Source of the DNA: Crocinitomicaceae bacterium
Lineage (GTDB): Bacteria; Bacteroidota; Bacteroidia; Flavobacteriales_D; Crocinitomicaceae
Length of the DNA stretch: 64,000 nucleotides
Direction of reading: 5' to 3'
Assembly: GCA_014762645.1 (NCBI GenBank)
Contig: JABURP010000068.1
Span: 1 to 64,000, forward strand
The translations under genes and the position numbers were made by a program. The notes below the pieces were generated by a model. That model saw only the letters and a list, made by a program, of their open reading frames with translations, did not search any database and was not told where the DNA came from. Below, one piece after another: positions 34,539 through 42,674 of the stretch (positions are counted from its first letter, which is position 1; each line of letters opens with the position of its first letter).

Positions 34539-35851
34539 TGTTTGAAGAATTAATAGATAATTATATACGCTTTTTACAAAGCCTTACGGTGGAACATTTT
34601 ATCCGCCTTTTCTGGTTTTATATCTTCTTTGAATTCTTGCGTTATTTTGTTCTCGAGTTTCTGGTACTCAACTTATGGAAGCTCAGTAAATTTTTCAATC
34701 GAAAAAAATATGCACGGGCAAAAAAGGATTTCATGTTTGAATATCCACTTGTTTCTATAATTATTCCTGGAAAAAATGAAGGAAAACACCTGTATAAACT
34801 CATTACCTCGCTCAATGAACAAACGTATAAGAATACAGAAGTTATTGTGGTGGATGATGGCTCTGATGATGACACTCCTGTTATTGGCCGTGACCTGGAG
34901 AAGGCCGGAATGATCGATAAGTTTATTCGAAATGAAGTAAGGGGAGGGAAGGCTTCCGGGGCAAATACGGCCCTGCGTTTTACAAAGGGAAAATACATAG
35001 TTCACCTGGATGCGGATTGCTCTTATGACCGTGATGCCATTGAAAAGATTATCATCCCATTTTATATGGATAAAGATGTAGCGGGTGTTGGAGGTAACGT
35101 AATGGTTCGAAACTATGACGATTCGCTGGTAACTTCACTGCAAGCTATTGAGTATTACGATACAATAAGTATTGGTAGAGTCGTGACATCTCATTTGGGT
35201 ATTTACAGGATTATTTCCGGTGCTTTTGGTGCCTTTAGAGCAGATGCCCTTGAACAGGTAAAAGGCTGGGATATAGGCCCGGGACTGGATGGTGATATCA
35301 CGGTTAAACTTAGAAAACTGGGGTACAAGATTAAGTTCGAGCAGGAAGCGGTGTGCTTAACTTCGGTTCCAAATACCTTCAAAAAATTAACCCACCAACG
35401 CTTGAGATGGGATAAATCCTTAATCCGTTTCCGGGTAAGAAAACATAAAGATGTACTGGTACCAAATCAGGCGTTTAATTTTCTGAACTTTTTTGCGTTC
35501 ATGGAGAACATTACCTATAATCTGGTGCTGAATTTCAAATGGTACATCTATTTACTGGATATGGTGGCCAACTATCCATCCCAATTAGTCAATATAATTA
35601 TTACCAATATTTTGCTCTACACAGGTACAAACTTCATAAAGTTTGTGATTTACAGTTTATATCGGGCAAGGGCAAATGCATCCTATACCTATTTCCTCAT
35701 TTATATTCCGTGCATGGTGTTCTATTTCGGGTATTATCTTAGGGTAGTACGAACCATTGCGTATTTCCAGGAGTTCTTTTTTAAGCGTTCGTACAAGGAC
35801 CCGTGGAATCCGGAAAAAACATCTGCTCATGCTCAACGCATGAAGTTATAG
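34538..35851 (+). CDS. Processive GT2 polysaccharide synthase
   Basis: A 437-residue membrane glycosyltransferase of the cellulose/PNAG synthase type. An N-terminal hydrophobic segment (about 20-48) leads to the GT2 domain with VVDDGSDDD (105-112), HLDADCS (157-162), the third acidic motif GLDGD (249-253, Leu replacing the usual Glu of TED), and QRLRW (287-291). Three to four further membrane segments follow, with FMENITYNL and YTYFLIYIPCMVFYFGYYL. It should build a polymer and thread it across the inner membrane. Polymer identity is not readable. Last gene of the operon; its end overlaps the convergent kinase by 6 bases. Confidence 0.88.
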   Translation: MFEELIDNYIRFLQSLTVEHFIRLFWFYIFFEFLRYFVLEFLVLNLWKLSKFFNRKKYARAKKDFMFEYPLVSIIIPGKNEGKHLYKLITSLNEQTYKNTEVIVVDDGSDDDTPVIGRDLEKAGMIDKFIRNEVRGGKASGANTALRFTKGKYIVHLDADCSYDRDAIEKIIIPFYMDKDVAGVGGNVMVRNYDDSLVTSLQAIEYYDTISIGRVVTSHLGIYRIISGAFGAFRADALEQVKGWDIGPGLDGDITVKLRKLGYKIKFEQEAVCLTSVPNTFKKLTHQRLRWDKSLIRFRVRKHKDVLVPNQAFNFLNFFAFMENITYNLVLNFKWYIYLLDMVANYPSQLVNIIITNILLYTGTNFIKFVIYSLYRARANASYTYFLIYIPCMVFYFGYYLRVVRTIAYFQEFFFKRSYKDPWNPEKTSAHAQRMKL

Positions 35852-37045
35852 TTGCTTCGGAAATTCAAAATAATAGTGGGTACCGCTTTCCAATACCTCA
35901 CGCTTACAGGTTCCGTCCAGCTGTTCAACAAACGACTCTATTAATTCATTACCAAAACTTGCGTCCTTTTGCGGTTTAACCCAAACGCCATTATCGGAGT
36001 AATGCATGGTTATTGAACGGTCCTCATTGCGTTTAATATCCACATTAATAATCCCTGTTGGGATTTGTTTAAAGGCATGTTCTAGCGAGTTAGAGATCAA
36101 TTCATTAAATATTAATGCCAGGGGAACTATGGATTCCGGTGAAATGTGTTGAACATTAGATGTGATACTGGTTTTGATATCTGTATTTACAGCATAGGAA
36201 GAAATGAGGTCATCAATCAACGTATTGAGGTAGGATTCCAGGTCTATTCTCGACAAGGCCTCCGACTGGTACATTTTTTCATGAATAATAGCCATAGCAG
36301 AAACCCGGTTGATTGAATTATTGAAATGATGACGCGATTCTTCATCTTCAACTTCGTGTAATTGCAATCTAAGAAGGCTTGTGATTACCTGAAGATTATT
36401 TTTTACACGGTGGTGAATTTCTTTCAACATGATCGTTTTTTCGTGGTTTGATCGAACTAATTCCGTGTTGGCTTCTTTGATGGCTTTTTCGGTCTTGCGG
36501 AGTGCGTTCAGAACCTTGATTGTAATGTAAGTAAATACGCTTCCGGATATAATACAATTCAGGATAAAATTAAACTGAGAAAAATTGGTAAAGGGTTTTT
36601 CCACCTGTTCAACAATACCAACCCGCACCAGATAAAGTACAACCATTACAGCTCCGATATTCAAAAAAAGGTTGATTACGCCCCAGGTATTTCCCAATAC
36701 AAAGAAGATATAAATGGCGATTACCATGATCCATAAAAAATCTACAAAATGCCCATAATTGGATGTAATACACATATTGTAGATGGTCAGCCCAAAGGCC
36801 ATAATCATTCCCATGTAGGCCGCCAATTTGTAGTTTCTCCAACGCAATAATATACCCAGGCACATTAAACTGATTCCTGTTCCAAATAAAAGTGGGATGT
36901 AATTGATATCCCTTTGTGCTAAATTCAGGATGCCTACTAAACCAAGTATTACAGCGAGCAGGATAAACAGGTTTCTACTAACATCATACCGTGCTTTGTC
37001 GATATAATCCGGGTTCTCAATATGTTCTCCAATCTTTTGTTTCAA
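35846..37045 (-). CDS. Membrane sensor histidine kinase, HisKA_2 type
   Basis: A 399-residue kinase: six hydrophobic segments (about 25-180), short coiled coil, HisKA_2 with the H-box LKEIHHRVKNNLQVI (H211/H212), and an HATPase with FNELISNSLEHAF (N-box) and SDNGVW (G1). The C-terminal G2 region is short, as usual in this subfamily. Its ATG overlaps the aroA stop (ATGA), so it is probably translated with the aromatic operon, yet it lies tail to tail with the polysaccharide operon. No cognate response regulator is adjacent. Confidence 0.9.
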   Translation of the reverse strand: MKQKIGEHIENPDYIDKARYDVSRNLFILLAVILGLVGILNLAQRDINYIPLLFGTGISLMCLGILLRWRNYKLAAYMGMIMAFGLTIYNMCITSNYGHFVDFLWIMVIAIYIFFVLGNTWGVINLFLNIGAVMVVLYLVRVGIVEQVEKPFTNFSQFNFILNCIISGSVFTYITIKVLNALRKTEKAIKEANTELVRSNHEKTIMLKEIHHRVKNNLQVITSLLRLQLHEVEDEESRHHFNNSINRVSAMAIIHEKMYQSEALSRIDLESYLNTLIDDLISSYAVNTDIKTSITSNVQHISPESIVPLALIFNELISNSLEHAFKQIPTGIINVDIKRNEDRSITMHYSDNGVWVKPQKDASFGNELIESFVEQLDGTCKREVLESGTHYYFEFPKQL

Positions 37046-38286
37046 CTATTCGATCCTTTCAAGGTATCCCAAAATTCTGGATAACTTTTGTTTACAGCTT
37101 CTGCCTGTGCTATTTTATTTATTCCCGGGGTTAAGACAGCCGCTATGGCACCAGCCATTGCAATGCGGTGATCATTATGAGATTCTATTGTACCGGATGA
37201 TAATTCACCAGTAGATTCAATTCTCATTATATCTCCTTCAATTTCAACTGATAAGCCTAATTTATTAAATTCTTTCTTTAGAACAGCAGCGCGGTCACTT
37301 TCTTTGTGTTTTAATCTGGATACTCCCCCTATTAATGATGTTCCATTTGTGGCTGCTGCGAGTACTACGAGCGGTGGGAATAAATCCGGACAATTCGTGG
37401 CATCAAAATTAAAGGATTGAAGAGGTGTTTTGTGAATAATTACCGTTTCATTGATCCATTCAAAAGATCCTCCGGCAGCAACAATTGCTTTTAAAATGGC
37501 AATATCAGCCTGGTTGGATCTCGGATTCAGGCCCTTAAGTTGAAAATTTCCTTTAATTGCGCCATAAACGGCCCAGAATGAAGCCCCGCTCCAGTCTCCC
37601 TCTACACTATAGTCACATGGTTGATAGCTTTGTCGTCCCGGAACCTCAATTTTACTGAGATCGTAGTTGTTTGTCACATCAATTCCAAATAACCTCATTA
37701 TTTCAAGGGTCATTTTTACATAAGGTTTACTTACCAGGTTTTGGATGTGAATAACACTGTCCTTTTCTGCTAGCGGAAGAGCCATCATCAAACCTGAAAG
37801 AAATTGTGAAGACAAACTTCCATCCAGATGAATCTCACCTCCTTGAAGCCGACCGTCAATGGTCAACGGTAACTTGCCATGGATGGTGTGAACTTCAACT
37901 CCCAATTGAGGTAAAAATGTTTCGAATTGCTCCATGGGACGCTTCAACAATGATCCGGTTCCCGAAATTTTGAAATGTTCACCAAATGTGCCGGCAATAG
38001 GCGTTGTCAGTCGCACACCAAGCCCTGATTCCCCGCAATTCAATTCAGTGTTAACAGGATTCATTCGGGCGGCAATTGTTACTCCGTCTGTTGTCTTCTT
38101 AATTTCGGCACCGAGCTGTTTAGCAACATTCAAAATGTTTTGTACATCATCACTGCTGCCAATGTTTCTGATGGTACTGGTTCCGGAACCTAAAGAGGCG
38201 GCCATTATTGCGCGTTGAGCATAACTCTTGGAAGCAGGGGCTGTTACTTCCCTGAGATTAAAGTTATGATCCACTTCTACGTTCAT
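37042..38286 (-). CDS. aroA: 3-phosphoshikimate 1-carboxyvinyltransferase (EPSP synthase)
   Basis: A 414-residue EPSP synthase adding enolpyruvate from PEP to shikimate-3-phosphate. Motifs: SKSYAQRAIMAASLGSG near the N-terminus, LNCGESGLGVRL (PEP loop), ISGTGSLLKRP, LDGSLSSQFLSGLM, RLKHKESDRA and HNDHRIAMAGA. The family's usual Gly-rich first motif has Gly-Glu-Ser-Gly. Third gene of the pheA operon, overlapping the DAHP synthase stop by 4 bases. Confidence 0.96.
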   Translation of the reverse strand: MNVEVDHNFNLREVTAPASKSYAQRAIMAASLGSGTSTIRNIGSSDDVQNILNVAKQLGAEIKKTTDGVTIAARMNPVNTELNCGESGLGVRLTTPIAGTFGEHFKISGTGSLLKRPMEQFETFLPQLGVEVHTIHGKLPLTIDGRLQGGEIHLDGSLSSQFLSGLMMALPLAEKDSVIHIQNLVSKPYVKMTLEIMRLFGIDVTNNYDLSKIEVPGRQSYQPCDYSVEGDWSGASFWAVYGAIKGNFQLKGLNPRSNQADIAILKAIVAAGGSFEWINETVIIHKTPLQSFNFDATNCPDLFPPLVVLAAATNGTSLIGGVSRLKHKESDRAAVLKKEFNKLGLSVEIEGDIMRIESTGELSSGTIESHNDHRIAMAGAIAAVLTPGINKIAQAEAVNKSYPEFWDTLKGSNS

Positions 38287-39350
38287 CCTTTGTTCATTAT
38301 GGCCGTTTGATGTCGAATAGATTCCTGATGAATGGCTTCCAGAAATTTACTTACAAATTTGGAGGACAACCCCTGTCTTTCTGCGTTTTCTAGCTGTAAC
38401 CGTTTGATCTCGGCCCACCTGTTCGGTTGTAATATCGTGATATTGTGTTCTTTTTTATATTGCCCTATTTCCTCTGCAACTACCATTCTCTGGGCGATTA
38501 ATCTAATCAATTCGTAATCAATATCGTTGATTTTCAAACGCAAATCACTTAGGTCTTCTGCAACTTTTACTCCCTCCGGAAACTCTTTCCGTATGATCAA
38601 ACGGTCGAGAATTTCCTTGAGTTTAAGTGGAGTTACTTGTTGTGCTGCATCACTCCAGGCATTGTCAGGATCCGGATGCGATTCGATCATTAATCCATCA
38701 TAAATCAGGTCCATTGCTTTTTGTGATACGTCAAAAATAAGATCTCTCTTTCCTGTAATGTGACTGGGATCGCATATCATTTTAATTTCCGGAAAAGTCC
38801 GTTTAAGTGCTATTGGAATTTCCCACATGGGATCATTTCTGTATTTCCTGCTCATTACGGATGAAAATCCCCTGTGAATAGCGTGCACATCATCTAAACC
38901 AACATTTTGAAAACGCTCAATGGCGCCAATCCACAAGTTGAGATCCGGGTTGATGGGGTTCTTCACAAGCACTTCCACTCTTGTGCCTTTTAGTGCATCA
39001 GCAATTTCCTGAACGGCGAACGGGTTTACCGTGGTTCGCGCTCCTATCCATAATCTGTCAAATCCTTTTTTTAAGCAGCGTTCAACGTGTTTTGTATTGG
39101 CCACTTCCGTAATTACAGGAAGTCCGGTTTCTTCACCTGCAGCTACCAACCAATCAAGGCCTTTTTCACCAATACCTTCAAACGAATTTGGGCGGGTTCT
39201 CGGCTTCCAAATACCGGCCCTCAGCATATCAACTTTTCCGGTTGCATGCAAATCCTTGGCAGTTTGCATTACCTGCTCTTCTGTTTCAGCACTGCACGGA
39301 CCTGATATGATAATTGGCCTTTGCAAATCTTTTATTCCTGTTCGCTTCAT
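38283..39350 (-). CDS. aroF: Bifunctional DAHP synthase / chorismate mutase
   Basis: A 355-residue fusion. The N-terminal domain is a type I-beta DAHP synthase (KDO8P-synthase-like): IISGPCSAETEEQ, MLRAGIWKPRTRPNSFEG, LWIGARTTVNPFAVQEIA, CDPSHITGKRD, ESHPDPDNAWSDA. The C-terminal 90 residues (from DLRLKINDIDYELIRLIAQRM) are an AroQ-type chorismate mutase, a known regulatory arrangement in which chorismate-pathway products control the first enzyme. Start at 39350 leaves 17 bases to pheA; the ATG at 39377 would overlap pheA by 10. The symbol denotes function only. Confidence 0.93.
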   Translation of the reverse strand: MKRTGIKDLQRPIIISGPCSAETEEQVMQTAKDLHATGKVDMLRAGIWKPRTRPNSFEGIGEKGLDWLVAAGEETGLPVITEVANTKHVERCLKKGFDRLWIGARTTVNPFAVQEIADALKGTRVEVLVKNPINPDLNLWIGAIERFQNVGLDDVHAIHRGFSSVMSRKYRNDPMWEIPIALKRTFPEIKMICDPSHITGKRDLIFDVSQKAMDLIYDGLMIESHPDPDNAWSDAAQQVTPLKLKEILDRLIIRKEFPEGVKVAEDLSDLRLKINDIDYELIRLIAQRMVVAEEIGQYKKEHNITILQPNRWAEIKRLQLENAERQGLSSKFVSKFLEAIHQESIRHQTAIMNKG

Positions 39351-39367
39351 CTTATTAGCTGTTGTCG

Positions 39368-40201
39368 TTACTCCCATGGCTCTGCAGATTTTTCATACAC
39401 GCCTAGTAATTTAATCTCGTCCACCAACTGATACAACTCTGGAAGTATCTGCTGGAAATTTTCTCCCATTGGAAGTTCCAGATCAGTAATCATGTCAAAT
39501 TTACCCGGATTATTTAACTTCGGTACGGATTCAATCTTAGTTAAATTTATTCCTTTGTTTTCCAGGTAATTTAACACCAGAGCTAACCTGCCGGGAGCAT
39601 TTTCCACACTGAAAATAATGGTTGCTTTGTCTTCGTGAAGTTTCATACCTGTGGTATTGGTTTTACGGATTACCAAAAATCGCGTGTAATTTTTTGGATT
39701 GTCCTGAACATTTGATGCCAGTACTTCTAATCCGTAATTTTTTGCGGCAAGGGTAGATGCTATAGACGCAACCCCTTTGACCATGTTTTGACCGATATGT
39801 GCAGATGCTGATGCCGTGTCAGAAAAACTCTGACGACTTTTAATTCCAGCCGAATCAAGGAAGTTTTTGCATTGTTTTAACGCCATTTCATGTGAAATCA
39901 CGATCGATATATTTTCCACTTTTTGACCGGGAAGTGCCAATAAATTATGATCAACCTTCAGGTATTTTTCACCAATAATTTCTATGGGCTGGTGACGAAT
40001 CAATGTGTAGTTCTCTAACAAAGTTCCCACCAATGAATTCTCAATGGCCATTACTCCTAACTCCACTTCATTACTCACTAGCTTATCCACCATCTCTGAA
40101 AAATTAGTGCAATAAATGGCCTGGTATTTTTCACCAAAAATACTACGTGCTACCTGATCGTGAAAACTACCTCCAATCCCTTTTATTGCTACTCTTTTCA
40201 T
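39368..40201 (-). CDS. pheA: Prephenate dehydratase
   Basis: A 277-residue enzyme turning prephenate into phenylpyruvate, with a PDT domain (IKGIGGSFHDQVA, GVMAIENSLVGTLLENY, KGVASIASTLAA, NYTRFLVIRK) and a C-terminal ACT domain (IIFSVENAPGRLALVLNYLENKGINLTKIESVP) for Phe feedback. I reject the longer frame starting at 40327, because its first 42 codons span the leader terminator. No chorismate mutase domain is attached; that activity is in the next gene. Controlled by the leader at 40308-40370. Confidence 0.94.
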   Translation of the reverse strand: MKRVAIKGIGGSFHDQVARSIFGEKYQAIYCTNFSEMVDKLVSNEVELGVMAIENSLVGTLLENYTLIRHQPIEIIGEKYLKVDHNLLALPGQKVENISIVISHEMALKQCKNFLDSAGIKSRQSFSDTASASAHIGQNMVKGVASIASTLAAKNYGLEVLASNVQDNPKNYTRFLVIRKTNTTGMKLHEDKATIIFSVENAPGRLALVLNYLENKGINLTKIESVPKLNNPGKFDMITDLELPMGENFQQILPELYQLVDEIKLLGVYEKSAEPWE

Positions 40202-40248
40202 TGTTTTATTATTTCGTTTATCTCCACTTGTTTTATGGTTTTTAACCC

Positions 40249-40277
40249 AAAAAAAAAGCCTCCCTACAGGAGACTTT
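40249..40277 (-). terminator. Attenuator terminator of the pheA operon
   Basis: On the minus strand AAAGTCTCC (40277-40269) pairs with GGGAGGCTTT (about 40264-40255), followed by nine T (40257-40249). It lies between the leader peptide and pheA. TCTCC (40273-40269) can alternatively pair with GGAGA (40306-40302) right after the leader stop, extended by TTGTAT/ATACAA (40297-40292 / 40289-40284), which would remove the terminator's 5' arm. Confidence 0.85.
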
Positions 40278-40307
40278 TCAAAGTTGTATGTATACAATAA
40301 CTCTCCC

Positions 40308-40370
40308 TCATCTGGTAATAGGAACATACCAAAAGAAGTAAAAGTTGTTATTTAAAGTTGTCATCTTCAT
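40308..40370 (-). CDS. pheL: Leader peptide of the pheA-aroF-aroA operon
   Basis: A 20-codon ORF starting at ATG 40370 and ending in TGA at 40308. It contains the uninterrupted run Phe-Tyr-Phe-Phe-Trp-Tyr (residues 10-15). Six consecutive aromatic codons directly before a terminator of an aromatic biosynthesis operon are the signature of ribosome-mediated attenuation. A stalled ribosome on this run should favour the antiterminator. The peptide has no homology-based support; the assignment is from composition and position. A TAGATTTG (40386-40379) resembling a -7 box sits just upstream. Confidence 0.85.
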   Translation of the reverse strand: MKMTTLNNNFYFFWYVPITR

Positions 40371-40454
40371 TACTTGGGCAAATCTAAAAACAAAATAATT
40401 TATTCTCTTACTTTTCTAAGTAAAAAAATGGTCCAACTTCTGAAACACAAAACC

Positions 40455-40471
40455 CTATACCGTAGGTATAG
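40455..40471. promoter_or_regulatory. Perfect inverted repeat between divergent aromatic operons
   Basis: CTATACC (40455-40461) - GTA - GGTATAG (40465-40471). It lies upstream of both leader peptides. It could be an operator shared by both operons. There is no direct evidence for a bound regulator. Confidence 0.45.
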
Positions 40472-40488
40472 AAAAAAAGTTTGACTTT

Positions 40489-40516
40489 TTTGTTGGAGAA
40501 TTGGAAATTAATTTTG
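40489..40516 (+). promoter_or_regulatory. Probable promoter of the trp operon
   Basis: TAATTTTG (40509-40516) matches TAnnTTTG exactly, with TTTG at 40489-40492 upstream. The 16-base spacer is shorter than the usual about 20. A start near 40523 would place the leader ATG about 20 bases into the transcript. Confidence 0.5.
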
Positions 40517-40543
40517 AAGATTTGTAGCGTCCAATACGACAAA

Positions 40544-40597
40544 ATGAATTTTAAATGTACAAATACAAATTGGTGGTGGTCTACTCAACGAATGTGA
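40544..40597 (+). CDS. trpL: trp operon leader peptide
   Basis: A 17-codon ORF from ATG 40544 to TGA 40595-40597, with three consecutive Trp codons (40571-40579) as residues 10-12. Its end overlaps the first of a set of mutually exclusive hairpins: segment 1 CTACTCA (40581-40587) with segment 2 TGAGTGG, segment 2 (40594-40605) with segment 3 (40635-40647), and segment 3 with segment 4 (the terminator). This is the textbook trp attenuator layout. Confidence 0.9.
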   Translation: MNFKCTNTNWWWSTQRM

Positions 40598-40628
40598 GTG
40601 GATAGCTAATTTGTATAACCAAAATATT

Positions 40629-40665
40629 AACGGCCTATCGTACTCACGGTAGGCCGTTTTCTTTT
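40629..40665 (+). terminator. trp attenuator terminator
   Basis: A 12-bp stem: AACGGCCTATCG (40629-40640) with CGGTAGGCCGTT (40647-40658, one T-G pair), loop TACTCA, then TTTTCTTTT to 40665. The competing antiterminator pairs GTGAGT (40594-40599) with ACTCAC (40642-40647) and GATAG (40601-40605) with CTATC (40635-40639). Confidence 0.9.
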
Positions 40666-40704
40666 CCGTGTCTGCCGTTTGTACTGCGGTCAAATCATTA
40701 AAAA

Positions 40705-42075
40705 ATGAAGATTTATACCAAGACACAGGAAATTTTAAGTGATACCTTAACACCCATTTCCGCTTTTTTGAGTTTGAGAGATGTCTTTGCCAATGTCTCT
40801 CTCTTTGAAAGCTCAGATTATAACTCCAGAGAAAATTCCAGGTCCTATATCTGTGTAAAACCGATCGTTACGGTACAGGTACAAAACAAAATCCTTGATG
40901 TTAAGATCAATGGACATTCAACCCTGGAGAAATTTGATGTTGTGGCTGAAGATGTTGAACATTCATTGGGTCAGTTTCATTTTGTTAATCTTGAACAGGC
41001 CCCATGCAATTGTTTTTTTGGTGTAATCGGTTATGATGCCGTGCCCTTGTTTGAAGATATCGAATTCAAAAGACAAAAAGATGACTTACCGGAAGTGTTT
41101 CTGGCAGCCTACCAATTTGTTTTGGAGTTTGATCATTTTCACAATCGGTTGAAGATGAGGTTCAATTCATTCAGTGAAGAGGAAAACGAACTTTTTGTAA
41201 TCATGAATGCTCTGAACCAAACCATTAAACCCACCGGTTTTTTCGAAAATGTAGGGTGCTTCCAATCGTCTGAAACAGATGAATCTTTTAAAGAGAAAGT
41301 TACGCTGGCAAAGGAACATGTGGCAAGGGGAGATGTTTTTCAGTTGGTATTATCCAGACAGTTTAAACAAAAGTTCAAAGGAGATGATTTTGAGGTTTAT
41401 CGGCAGCTGAGAACTGTGAATCCATCACCTTATATGTTCTATTTTGACATGAATAGGGCACGACTTATTGGGGCATCTCCTGAGGCACAACTAAGAGTAT
41501 CGGGAAATCGGGCCGAGATTCATCCGATAGCCGGAACTGTGAAGCGAACCGCAGATGAGCAGTTTAATCTTCAAAAAATAGAGCAACTCCGAACAGACGA
41601 AAAAGAAAATGCAGAACACATGATGCTGGTGGATCTGGCCAGAAATGATCTGAACAGAAGTTGTTCCCATGTTCAGGTTGAACGGCTTAAAGAGGTTCAG
41701 ACTTTTTCGCATGTCATTCACCTGGTATCCAAAGTCACCGGCAAAGTCACTTCGGACAGTACATTGCAAACATTCGGAACGAGTTTTCCTGCCGGAACCT
41801 TATCGGGAGCGCCGAAGTACCGGGCTATGGAATTGATCGATAAATATGAAGCGACAAACCGGAGGTATTATGGTGGAGCTATCGGGATGATCTCAACAAA
41901 TGGTGACATCAATATGGCCATTGTCATCCGTTCTGCATTGAGTTATAAAAATGAACTTATTTACCAGGCTGGAGCAGGAATAGTTCTGGATTCAACTGAA
42001 GAAGGGGAGTGTCAGGAAGTGTATAACAAAGTGGGTTCTGTTCAACAGGCCATTCAAAATGCCAATCAACAATGA
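40705..42075 (+). CDS. trpE: Anthranilate synthase component I
   Basis: A 456-residue chorismate-utilising enzyme making anthranilate with glutamine-derived ammonia from TrpG. N-terminal LFESSD corresponds to the Trp feedback-binding LLES motif. The catalytic domain has DVFQLVLSRQF, NPSPYMFYFD, IGASPEA, IAGTVKRTADE, MLVDLARNDLNR, TFPAGTLSGAPK-like and AIGMISTNGDINMAI. Length is slightly short but complete. First gene after the attenuator; overlaps trpG by 4 bases. Confidence 0.97.
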   Translation: MKIYTKTQEILSDTLTPISAFLSLRDVFANVSLFESSDYNSRENSRSYICVKPIVTVQVQNKILDVKINGHSTLEKFDVVAEDVEHSLGQFHFVNLEQAPCNCFFGVIGYDAVPLFEDIEFKRQKDDLPEVFLAAYQFVLEFDHFHNRLKMRFNSFSEEENELFVIMNALNQTIKPTGFFENVGCFQSSETDESFKEKVTLAKEHVARGDVFQLVLSRQFKQKFKGDDFEVYRQLRTVNPSPYMFYFDMNRARLIGASPEAQLRVSGNRAEIHPIAGTVKRTADEQFNLQKIEQLRTDEKENAEHMMLVDLARNDLNRSCSHVQVERLKEVQTFSHVIHLVSKVTGKVTSDSTLQTFGTSFPAGTLSGAPKYRAMELIDKYEATNRRYYGGAIGMISTNGDINMAIVIRSALSYKNELIYQAGAGIVLDSTEEGECQEVYNKVGSVQQAIQNANQQ

Positions 42076-42674
42076 AAGCAGTATTAATTGATAATTACGA
42101 TTCATTCACCTACAACCTGTACGCACAACTTGTTGAAATGGGATTGCAGGTAGATGTGTACAGAAATGATAAAGTGCAGTTAAAACAACTTGAGCAGTAT
42201 GACCTGTTCTTCTTTTCGCCAGGTCCCGGGATTCCGAATGAGGCGGGTGATTTACTAAGAATTATTGATCAATTCAAGGATACTAAGCCAATGCTGGGTA
42301 TTTGTTTAGGGATGCAGGCAATTGGTGAAGTATTTGGATCTGCTTTAAAGTTGATAGAAAAACCATTGCATGGAGTTTCAAGACCGGTTAGGCATTTTGG
42401 AGACTTGATATTTGAGGGAATAGCATCACCATTTGAAGCAGCGCGTTATCATTCATGGGCCATTGATTCAAATCAAATCTCAAGTGATTTACGAGTGATA
42501 GCTGAATCAGAGAATAAGGATGTAATGGCTGTGAAGCACGCGTATTATCCAATTTTCGGCTTTCAATTTCATCCGGAATCTATCCTGACAGAAGTAGGAG
42601 ATACTCTCATTAAAAATTTTATTCAAACTGTGAAAATTAAACGAGATGAAGAAGTTATTGGAAAAATTATTTGA
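42072..42674 (+). CDS. trpG: Anthranilate synthase component II (glutamine amidotransferase)
   Basis: A 200-residue class I amidotransferase supplying ammonia to TrpE. The nucleophile Cys is in GICLGMQAIGEVFG, and the His-Glu pair in FQFHPESILTEVG. FFSPGPGIPNEAG is the oxyanion-loop motif. The start overlaps the trpE stop (ATGA), and the end overlaps trpD by 29 bases. Confidence 0.96.
   Translation: MKAVLIDNYDSFTYNLYAQLVEMGLQVDVYRNDKVQLKQLEQYDLFFFSPGPGIPNEAGDLLRIIDQFKDTKPMLGICLGMQAIGEVFGSALKLIEKPLHGVSRPVRHFGDLIFEGIASPFEAARYHSWAIDSNQISSDLRVIAESENKDVMAVKHAYYPIFGFQFHPESILTEVGDTLIKNFIQTVKIKRDEEVIGKII

Noticed and set aside
39368-40327. Long pheA reading starting at 40327
   Set aside because: Its extra 42 codons cover the terminator and U-tract of the leader and match no prephenate dehydratase; the conserved start is at 40201.
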